Both the position numbers and the translations under genes were made by a program. The notes below the pieces were generated by a model. It had not been told where the DNA came from. It ran no database searches and saw only the letters and a list, made by a program, of their open reading frames with translations. 7,458 nt of DNA, taken from contig JAKAYZ010000086.1 of assembly GCA_021816165.1 (NCBI GenBank), forward strand, positions 1-7,458, read 5' to 3'. This DNA is from Planctomycetota bacterium (lineage in GTDB: Bacteria; Planctomycetota; Phycisphaerae; WQYP01). This document shows, one piece after another, positions 1 through 5,513 of this stretch (position 1 is the stretch's first letter; the number at the start of each line of letters is the position of its first letter).

Positions 1-1113
1 CTCTTGTCGACGGGAGAATTCGCAGATCACCGGCGGGCTGAAACTGGCCGCACTGCAACCGATTTTCACAATTCCAAAATGCGTGGGATTAAGACCGGCA
101 TCCAGCATCAGCAAACACAGTGGCAGCGTCCGGCTGCTGCGAAAATAGGGCCAACCTTGCGGTGCCAGCATGCCGGCACCGCCGCCCGGGGCATCGATCC
201 ACCGCAACAAATACGGCTCGGCGGCCGCGGGCCGACAGCGACGAAAAATCTCTAGAAACCGGCTTAGGCTAAACAGCGTCACCGGGCTGCCCGGAAGGAT
301 GGTTATAATGGCGGATAAGTCTTCCTGTTGATAGCCCGCCCGCAGCAACAAGCCAGTGAGGAAAGGTGAATGCCAATGAATCAGTAGATCGGCGGCGCGG
401 CGCCGATCCGCACCAGAAAATGATTCCTGAACTGGTGCCGTCGCCACCGAAATTCGCCTGCCGCCAACTCTTACCCTCACGAAAGATGTTCCCGGGGCGG
501 AAGCCTTTTTCCACGTGCGGCTGTCCGAATGAAAGACGAACCTCTGCCCACGCGTTTCCACGGCCATCCAGAATAGATCGGCCGTGCCGGGGCCGTCCGG
601 CGCATGACGCCATAGCGAGTTCATGGCACTAAGCCGCACGTATTGACTCGGATCCGCCAAAAGAACATCCAGCAGGGTGCTGCTCCAGGGCGCGGCGATA
701 GGCGCCAATTGGGTGGCCGCCATTGCCCGGTCCCGTCGCGATGGCGAAAATACCGCCCAGACCAGATGGTGCTTGCCGGCGGCTTGAATGGCCGTGGTTA
801 ATTCTGCACGCCGCGCCGCAGACAGCGTCCCCAGCCAGCGCCGCCAACCAATGGCCCCTTGCATAAGCCGCAAACGCCGCCAGTACCGGGCGGCGTTGGC
901 CACAGGTTGCGGTATCTTTTCACAGCGCCTCAGCAGCGCCTGTAACGTGCTGGTCCACGTGGGGCGGGCACTCGATTGGCCAGCCGCAGCGCGTAAAACC
1001 GGGGCTGGTGCCAACAAGCCCAGGCCACACAGGGCCACCAGCGCCACGGGCACCGTCACTTTAGCCGATAGCTTTCCCGCCGCCCCAAGCCGCAATTGCC
1101 ACAGTCCAATCAT
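1..1113 (-). CDS. Exported HEAT-like protein of unknown function, 3' end outside the window
   Basis: Reading the minus strand from the ATG at 1113-1111 gives 371 codons without a stop, in frame to the left edge, so the gene is partial at its C-terminus. The start is supported by AGGAG (plus strand CTCCT at 1121-1125) 7 nt upstream. Residues 1-45 look like a Sec signal peptide: basic residues at 9, 14 and 18, a hydrophobic stretch at about 19-40 (VALVALCGLGLLAPAPVL), then an AAA cleavage region at 42-44. Residues about 125-170 resemble a HEAT helix pair (RDRAMAATQL, then LLADPSQYVRLSAMNSLW). After that the protein is rich in Arg, Trp and Leu and has no motif I recognise. It is divergent from the propeller lipoprotein gene across 117 nt. 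The product is probably periplasmic. Its function is unknown; the HEAT assignment is moderate and rests on pattern only. Confidence 0.8.
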   Translation of the reverse strand, partial: MIGLWQLRLGAAGKLSAKVTVPVALVALCGLGLLAPAPVLRAAAGQSSARPTWTSTLQALLRRCEKIPQPVANAARYWRRLRLMQGAIGWRRWLGTLSAARRAELTTAIQAAGKHHLVWAVFSPSRRDRAMAATQLAPIAAPWSSTLLDVLLADPSQYVRLSAMNSLWRHAPDGPGTADLFWMAVETRGQRFVFHSDSRTWKKASAPGTSFVRVRVGGRRISVATAPVQESFSGADRRRAADLLIHWHSPFLTGLLLRAGYQQEDLSAIITILPGSPVTLFSLSRFLEIFRRCRPAAAEPYLLRWIDAPGGGAGMLAPQGWPYFRSSRTLPLCLLMLDAGLNPTHFGIVKIGCSAASFSPPVICEFSRRQE

Positions 1114-1230
1114 ATTTGAACTCCTGTTCGCATGGCCTTGTTCCCGTCAGTACGTTATACTACCATTAAGTAAGTGATAAGTCACAAAATGGAGCGGCAA
1201 GGGAACTGCGGAACGCATTTGAGGATTGTT
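1114..1230. promoter_or_regulatory. Divergent promoter region with overlapping -10 elements
   Basis: This AT-richer spacer separates the minus-strand HEAT-like gene from the plus-strand propeller gene. On the plus strand TATACT (1156-1161) fits a -10 box; the only -35 at 17-nt spacing is a poor TGGCCT (1133-1138). On the minus strand TATAAC (1159-1154) fits a -10 box and would give a leader of about 34 nt holding the AGGAG site; no good -35 is visible there. The two -10 boxes share four bases. An imperfect palindrome, GTGA-TAAG-TCAC, lies at 1174-1185. The plus-strand ribosome binding site is GAGG at 1221-1224. Promoter calls are by eye only. Confidence 0.45.
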
Positions 1231-3660
1231 ATGATGAACATATCGGCCAAGGCTCAATGGTTGTGTGTCGCGGTGTTGGCGGCCTTGCTTCTCGGCCTGA
1301 TTTTGCCAGGCTGTCAACTGCACAAACCGCCAGAGCCCAAGGTCGCAACAACTCCTCGGCAGATCAACGCCGCCATGCTCCAGCGGCCTGCACGCATAAC
1401 GCCCAGCATGCCGGTACGTATTGGCGATATTCAACAGTTACCGCTGGTTGGACACTGTATTACCGCGGTAACCCAGGATTTACAGGGCCGCTGGTGGATC
1501 GGCACGGAAGGCCAGGGGATATATTGCTTTGCCCCGCACGCCGGCAAAAGCGGCCGCCCTGAGCATTTCACCAGCAGGAATAATGCGCCAAACAATGTCT
1601 ATGCCCTGGCCTGCGATGACATGGGCCGGGTGTGGGCGGGCAGTTTGCGGCACGGCGTATGCGTGTATAGTGGCGGGCGATGGCGCGATTATGATGTAAT
1701 CGCGGGTTTGGGCTATGGCCGGGCGACCGCCGTCCGCGGTGCCCCGATACCGCCCCCGGCTCCTGGTGGTGCCAGCGACAATTCCACGGGCCGTGCCTTC
1801 AACACCAGTGGCCGCGCCGGGCCGTTGGGCGCTCGCATTTTTGCCATTGCCACATCCGGCCTCAACGGCAACGTGTGGATCGCCACGTGCCACGGGCTTA
1901 CACGCTACCGGCTGCATCGCAATATCTGGCAGTACTACACCACCGCCCAGGGTCTGCCTTCCAATGCCATTACCTGCCTCGCTTGTGCCCCCGATGGAAC
2001 CTTGTTTGTCGGCACCCAGACGTCGGGAATCGCCTATAGTTCACCTTCCAGCCATTACCGGCGGTGGCACCACATCAGCGGTCCCCTGCATTTGCCACTT
2101 ACGCCAACCGGGCCTGGGCTGCCCTGCAATTTAATTAACGCCCTGCTGGTGGTGCCCCAGGCCAAAATTGGCGGGCAGTGGCATTACACGCTTTACGCCG
2201 GCACCGACGCCGGTTTGGCGATTGGCACGGACAATGGACACCGTTGGCGCTTTATCCGCGGGCGCAATTACCTTGCGAAAATCAAGGGGCTTTGGCACGT
2301 GCCCGCCCGGTACGACCATCCGACCGCAGCGCAGCTGGCGGGGTTGGTCAGTTCGGACCAGATCACCGCTTTGGCGGAGGATGCCGCGGGCAATATCTGG
2401 ATCGGCCACCGCACCACCGGCTATGAGGTGTGGAACCAGAATGGCCGGCCGACGTTGCCGCCCGGCCACCCCTTGCAACCAACACCTTACGTAGCGTCGC
2501 TGGCGCCGCTGGCCAATGGTGGAATGCTGGTCGGCGGTTATGAAACCGGCTGCTTCCACGTCACCGAACAAGCACCTGGTCCCACTGCCCGAGTGATCGC
2601 GTGGCGGCCGCACGTTGCGCCGCCGCTGCCCGCCGGAGCGTGGGCGCCATCTCAGTTCGCCTTGGAACACATCATCGCAACCGTGCAGTCCGGCCAGGGT
2701 GCGGCGGTAACGGCGGCGTTTCTCGGGCAGGACTGGCGCACCCAAGGCGACTGGCTTGGCCACTACGGGGTGAATTATGCCCGGTTGTGCGCCGGCACGC
2801 CGCAATTTAACAACGCCGAGGAACAATTCTTCGGTGGGCTGGGAGGGGCGGATATCTGGCGGGAAAGCTCGCCCCACCAGTATGCCGGCGATGTGGCGTA
2901 TTACGTCGCCTGGTATCATTCGCCTTTGCTGCGCACGCTTTATTTCCCGCAGGCCACGCAGCGCATTGAGGCAGAATGGAACGATGCTGGTGGCCGCTAT
3001 CCACGCCTGTACGATGGCCCCGACATGTGGCTGAGGGTAAAAATTCCGGCCGGCCTGTACCGCCTTAGCTTTTATTTTCACAACAAAGACAACCACAACG
3101 GCGAAAACGATCTGCGCGATTACGTGGTGCAGGTGTATCCAAAAGACTCCAGCCCCGCGGTCGCATGGGCAACCCAGCGGCCGCTGGCGCAGGGGCGAGT
3201 CATGCAGTTTTGGGGCGGCATGTACATATCCTTTGTGCTCAAAGGCCCGGGCGCGTATCAGGTGCGGCTGAAGCGCAACTATGGCCATTGGATGACGGTG
3301 GCCGGAATGTTCCTCGATCGGCTAAGCGGGCCAAAGGGCCTGGCTGGTTATACCAATCTGGATGGCTTGCCGCTGAAAAATTATCGGCCCGCGAGCTTTG
3401 CCCCAACGGCCGCAATTGCGGCCACACCAGCCTGGCGGCTCTGGCAACTGCTCAATCAGCGTCGCTCCTATAGCCGGTCGGATTTAGCCTGGCAGTGGCC
3501 CGGACGTGTGCTGGCTTATCGCTACGCCCAAGCCCATCACTTTCCCCGAAATCTTTTGGCCCATTGGCGATGGCGGCTATGTCTCTGGACGCCCGCCGAT
3601 CGACAAGCGTTTAACCATGCCATCGGCCGGCTGGCCAAACGGGCGAATGGGCGCAACTAA
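1231..3660 (+). CDS. Lipoprotein with a seven-bladed regulator-type beta-propeller and a GDW/DGP C-terminal module
   Basis: I place the start at ATG 1231, giving 809 residues, because GAGG lies 6 nt upstream and a lipoprotein signal follows directly; an in-frame GTG at 1174 would add 19 unlikely residues. Residues 10-28 form a hydrophobic segment ending in the lipobox LPGC, with Cys28 the lipidation site. Seven propeller repeats of the Reg_prop type follow at about 77-99, 122-156, 202-237, 245-270, 301-341, 377-401 and 420-444. Typical cores are GRWWIGTEGQGIY and GNIWIGHRTTGYEVW. A Pro/Gly/Ser-rich insert (171-201) splits blades 2 and 3. Residues about 494-701 form a beta-rich module with GQDWRTQGDWLGHYG, EAEWNDAGGRYPRLYDGPDMW and ENDLRDYVVQVYP; I have the impression this pattern recurs in planctomycete proteins but know no function for it. 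Propellers of this type usually sense ligands for hybrid histidine kinases, yet no kinase, membrane anchor beyond the lipid, or DNA-binding domain is present. Probably a surface or periplasmic binding protein. Confidence 0.93.
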   Translation: MMNISAKAQWLCVAVLAALLLGLILPGCQLHKPPEPKVATTPRQINAAMLQRPARITPSMPVRIGDIQQLPLVGHCITAVTQDLQGRWWIGTEGQGIYCFAPHAGKSGRPEHFTSRNNAPNNVYALACDDMGRVWAGSLRHGVCVYSGGRWRDYDVIAGLGYGRATAVRGAPIPPPAPGGASDNSTGRAFNTSGRAGPLGARIFAIATSGLNGNVWIATCHGLTRYRLHRNIWQYYTTAQGLPSNAITCLACAPDGTLFVGTQTSGIAYSSPSSHYRRWHHISGPLHLPLTPTGPGLPCNLINALLVVPQAKIGGQWHYTLYAGTDAGLAIGTDNGHRWRFIRGRNYLAKIKGLWHVPARYDHPTAAQLAGLVSSDQITALAEDAAGNIWIGHRTTGYEVWNQNGRPTLPPGHPLQPTPYVASLAPLANGGMLVGGYETGCFHVTEQAPGPTARVIAWRPHVAPPLPAGAWAPSQFALEHIIATVQSGQGAAVTAAFLGQDWRTQGDWLGHYGVNYARLCAGTPQFNNAEEQFFGGLGGADIWRESSPHQYAGDVAYYVAWYHSPLLRTLYFPQATQRIEAEWNDAGGRYPRLYDGPDMWLRVKIPAGLYRLSFYFHNKDNHNGENDLRDYVVQVYPKDSSPAVAWATQRPLAQGRVMQFWGGMYISFVLKGPGAYQVRLKRNYGHWMTVAGMFLDRLSGPKGLAGYTNLDGLPLKNYRPASFAPTAAIAATPAWRLWQLLNQRRSYSRSDLAWQWPGRVLAYRYAQAHHFPRNLLAHWRWRLCLWTPADRQAFNHAIGRLAKRANGRN

Positions 3661-3681
3661 CGGGGTGTCAGTGCGTAGAGT

Positions 3682-3729
3682 CTGGGTGATAACCCAGCGG
3701 GATCGTCTTGGAGCGGCCAACGGCCGTTT
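3682..3729 (+). terminator. Two consecutive hairpins after the propeller gene, weak terminator candidate
   Basis: Twenty-one nt after the stop codon, CTGGGT (3682-3687) and ACCCAG (3692-3697) form a perfect 6-bp stem around the tetraloop GATA. A second stem follows: CGGCC (3714-3718) pairs with GGCCG (3722-3726), extendable to 8 bp with G-T wobbles, and runs into TTTG (3727-3730). Neither has a proper run of T residues, so these would be weak intrinsic terminators, or mRNA 3'-end stabilisers. Their place between the propeller gene and the next promoter-like element fits transcriptional separation. Confidence 0.35.
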
Positions 3730-3773
3730 GCGTCACGGGTTGGCGGGGCTTATCATGATATGCGTTTATCATG
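3728..3773 (+). promoter_or_regulatory. Promoter-like element with TATCATGATA palindrome upstream of the HEAT/STN-like gene
   Basis: TTGCGT (3728-3733) and TATCAT (3751-3756) are spaced by 17 nt; the -10 matches TATAAT at five of six positions, the -35 only at TTG. The -10 lies inside a perfect 10-bp palindrome, TATCATGATA (3751-3760). The 8-mer TTATCATG at 3750-3757 is repeated at 3766-3773, 16 nt downstream, so a protein could bind a full and a half site on one helix face region. Predicted transcription would start near 3763 and give a leader of about 54 nt. This is pattern reading only. Confidence 0.4.
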
Positions 3774-3816
3774 GGTGAACAGCACTGCTGTCGGCGACCT
3801 TATAAGGAGTATGACG

Positions 3817-5178
3817 ATGTTGGGAACATTTCAGCGTTCGCTAATTAGGCTGGCGTTTGGCGTAGGGCTGATGGCGATGGCGGCAGTTTCCAGCGGCGCT
3901 TCGGCTGGTCCAGTAGTTACCCCAGCAGTGCCCCCGGCCAAGATGCCTGCCCCCGTCGCCACACCCGCCCAAATTCAACGCTGGATACACCAGTTAGCCA
4001 GCGACCAAGATCACGTGTGCCACGTGGCCGCGCAAAAACTACTCAGCGCCGGCGATGCGGCTGTACCCGCAATGAAAGAGGCCTTAAACGGCCTGACCAC
4101 CCCGAAAATGCGCCGCCTGCTGCGTCAAGATTTGGACAGGATCGCCAACATGGATTTTCTGCGCGGCCCACTGATTACCCTCAACGCCCACAATATGTCC
4201 GCCAAACGGGCGTTTAAACTGATCTGTAAGCAGGCTGGAATCAATGTATTTCACCAACAAATTATTCCAAAGGTTACGTTGCGCGTCAAAAATGCACCGT
4301 TTTGGCAAGTCATGCAGCAGATGGCGGAGCTGACCAATATTTCGCCATCGATGTATTTCAACCCGGGCACCGGCATACAGCTGGGTAAAAACGGCGTGCT
4401 CAGCAAAGGCGACTTTGCCAGTTTTGACGGGGCTTTTGCGGTAGTTGCCCAAAGCATCTCCTACAATCACACGCTTGTTTTTTCGCCGCCCAACCAGCCC
4501 CCCACCACCACATTTAACATGATGCTCTGCCTGCTGACCATTCCCGGAAAGACCGGGCCGATTCAGCCCCAGCAGTCGGTGATCCGCAAGGCGGTGGATA
4601 ATCGCGGCAATTCCCTGCTGCTCGCCACGCCCAACACGGGGCAGATGTGGTACGGGAATTCAATGGCTGCCGCGGTAACCAATTTTTCCATCAATCTCGC
4701 CTGGCCGAAGCAGGCTGGAACACGTATCAAAGAACTCAAAGGGTACGTGCCGGTTCAGGTTTCTTACCACCACCGAATGCTCAACCTCAAGATCAAGGCC
4801 AAGGGTTCCGCGCACGAGATTTTTAGTGGCGTGCGTGTGTCCACCGGAAACCTGCGCCAGGTCAATGGTCTATGGCAGTTCACCGTTACCATCACGGTAC
4901 CGTCGTCCATTAACAATACGCTTACGCCGGCGCAGCAGTTTATTGTGAATCAACTGCAAAATTTTAACGCCTTCAATAACAGCGGACCGATCCGGACGGC
5001 CACCGGCACAGTGCTGAATCCCAACGGCTGGCAGAGTAGCGGCAGCTATCAGCAGGGTTATGTCTCTACCATTCCCGTGCAGGCCGGTGGCAAACCGGCA
5101 AAACTGGTAATGCCCGTATATACCCGGACCAGACTGGTGAAAGTCCCGTTTGATTTAAAGAATATTCCCATGCCGTAG
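3817..5178 (+). CDS. Exported protein with HEAT-like and secretin/STN-like segments, unknown function
   Basis: I choose ATG 3817 (453 residues) because AAGGAG at 3804-3809 lies 7 nt upstream; the ATG at 3811 is only 1 nt from it, and an ATG at 3760 has no such site. Residues 1-30 are a signal peptide, with basic residues at 7 and 11, a hydrophobic core, and likely cleavage after ASA at 28-30. A Pro/Val linker follows. Residues about 51-108 resemble a HEAT unit (IQRWIHQLASDQ, then AAQKLLSAGDAAVPAMKEAL). Residues about 118-181 resemble an STN or secretin N-domain fold: PLITLNAHNMSAKRAFKLIC, then KVTLRVKNAPFWQVMQQMAE, a beta-alpha-beta pattern with helices after each strand. The C-terminal part (about 288-361) is beta-rich, and the protein ends KVPFDLKNIPMP. 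This layout resembles uncharacterised planctomycete secreted proteins. No secretin pore domain is present, so it is not itself a secretin. Probably periplasmic; domain calls are inference from pattern. Confidence 0.92.
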   Translation: MLGTFQRSLIRLAFGVGLMAMAAVSSGASAGPVVTPAVPPAKMPAPVATPAQIQRWIHQLASDQDHVCHVAAQKLLSAGDAAVPAMKEALNGLTTPKMRRLLRQDLDRIANMDFLRGPLITLNAHNMSAKRAFKLICKQAGINVFHQQIIPKVTLRVKNAPFWQVMQQMAELTNISPSMYFNPGTGIQLGKNGVLSKGDFASFDGAFAVVAQSISYNHTLVFSPPNQPPTTTFNMMLCLLTIPGKTGPIQPQQSVIRKAVDNRGNSLLLATPNTGQMWYGNSMAAAVTNFSINLAWPKQAGTRIKELKGYVPVQVSYHHRMLNLKIKAKGSAHEIFSGVRVSTGNLRQVNGLWQFTVTITVPSSINNTLTPAQQFIVNQLQNFNAFNNSGPIRTATGTVLNPNGWQSSGSYQQGYVSTIPVQAGGKPAKLVMPVYTRTRLVKVPFDLKNIPMP

Positions 5179-5457
5179 CGGTGTGACCACACCGACCAGC
5201 CCCGCCATTGTTTGGCCCGGCCCACTGCGCCTCCGCCCCGCCACAAAATTCAGGCCGTTCCCGCCCCACCCCACAATCGTCACCAAATCCCCATATTTAA
5301 CGGGAGGGCCTGTATCGCGGGCGTTCTCGCCGGACGTCGATGCGCCCATGTCCCTGGCCAAACAATACCACGGCTCCTCTGCGGGCAGTCTCAGCCTTGG
5401 ATGCCACAATTGATCGCCCGATCTCGTGCCTTGCCACGGCGAGATGACACTTGTCAT
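5155..5457 (-). CDS. Possible small minus-strand ORF in the 332-nt spacer, doubtful
   Basis: An ATG at 5457-5455 opens 100 codons ending in TAA inside the last 24 nt of the upstream gene, on the opposite strand. It fills most of the otherwise gene-free 5179-5510 stretch. The translation contains segments that read like a folded beta protein (for example PVKYGDLVTIVGWGGNGLNF) rather than the Arg/Pro/Ala-rich noise of most GC-rich shadow frames. Against it: no convincing ribosome binding site, no recognised family, no signal peptide, and a start codon that lies within the palindrome upstream of the next gene. If real it would be divergent from the SEL1 gene and convergent on the HEAT/STN-like gene. 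Otherwise the spacer holds only the hairpin at its left end and the promoter at its right end. Confidence 0.22.
   Translation of the reverse strand: MTSVISPWQGTRSGDQLWHPRLRLPAEEPWYCLARDMGASTSGENARDTGPPVKYGDLVTIVGWGGNGLNFVAGRRRSGPGQTMAGLVGVVTPLRHGNIL
5179..5194 (+). terminator. Perfect inverted repeat immediately after the stop codon
   Basis: CGGTGTG (5179-5185) and CACACCG (5188-5194) are perfect 7-bp arms separated by AC; as RNA this makes a 6-bp stem with a GACC loop. It starts on the first base after the TAG. No T-tract follows, so it is either a non-canonical terminator, a 3'-end protecting hairpin, or a protein site. It would also sit inside the small minus-strand ORF described separately, if that is real. 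Confidence 0.35.
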
Positions 5458-5480
5458 GACCCGAGCAACACATGTACAAT
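5444..5480 (+). promoter_or_regulatory. Promoter of the SEL1 lipoprotein gene with overlapping operator-like palindrome
   Basis: TTGTCA (5451-5456) and TACAAT (5475-5480) are separated by 18 nt and each match the sigma-70-type consensus at five of six positions, the best promoter in the window. Transcription would begin near 5487, about 24 nt before ATG 5511. The -35 hexamer lies within the inverted repeat ATGACA-CT-TGTCAT (5444-5457), and a second perfect palindrome, GTCATGAC, spans 5453-5460. A dimeric regulator bound here would cover the -35 region, so repression is the simple inference. Confidence 0.55.
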
Positions 5481-5487
5481 AATGGCG

Positions 5488-5513
5488 GATAAATAAGGAA
5501 GGATTTTATCATG
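5488..5513 (+). promoter_or_regulatory. Ribosome binding site shown in a hairpin loop next to ATG 5511
   Basis: TAAGGAAGG (5494-5502) is a strong Shine-Dalgarno sequence 8 nt from ATG 5511. It lies in the loop of a possible 6-bp A/T-rich hairpin, GATAAA (5488-5493) with TTTATC (5505-5510), directly abutting the start codon. It is the main reason to place translation initiation at 5511. The stem is weak and may matter little. Confidence 0.45.

Noticed and set aside
305..318. 14-bp exact repeat ATAATGGCGGATAA, also at 5479-5492
   Set aside because: One copy is inside the HEAT-like coding sequence, the other just after the -10 box of the SEL1 promoter. A single 14-bp match has a chance expectation of roughly 0.1-0.2 here and the flanks do not match.
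4..1177. Several short plus-strand open frames (88-129 codons) and minus-strand fragments across the first 1.1 kb
   Set aside because: They are out of frame with the 371-codon minus-strand reading frame that has a good ribosome binding site and a signal peptide; their Arg/Pro/Ala-rich translations look like shadows.
1684..1704. Perfect 8-bp inverted repeat CGCGATTA / TAATCGCG with a 5-nt loop
   Set aside because: It lies inside the propeller coding sequence. About one such repeat is expected by chance in a window of this size, so it is not evidence of a site.
2131..3288. Long minus-strand open frame (385 codons) opposite the propeller lipoprotein gene
   Set aside because: It is antisense to recognisable propeller and C-terminal module sequence, Arg-rich, without a ribosome binding site or recognisable domain. 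A shadow frame.
5482..5496. Mini-ORF ATG GCG GAT AAA TAA just upstream of the SEL1 gene
   Set aside because: Its ATG lies before the predicted transcription start (about 5487) and it has no ribosome binding site, so a leader-peptide role is unlikely.
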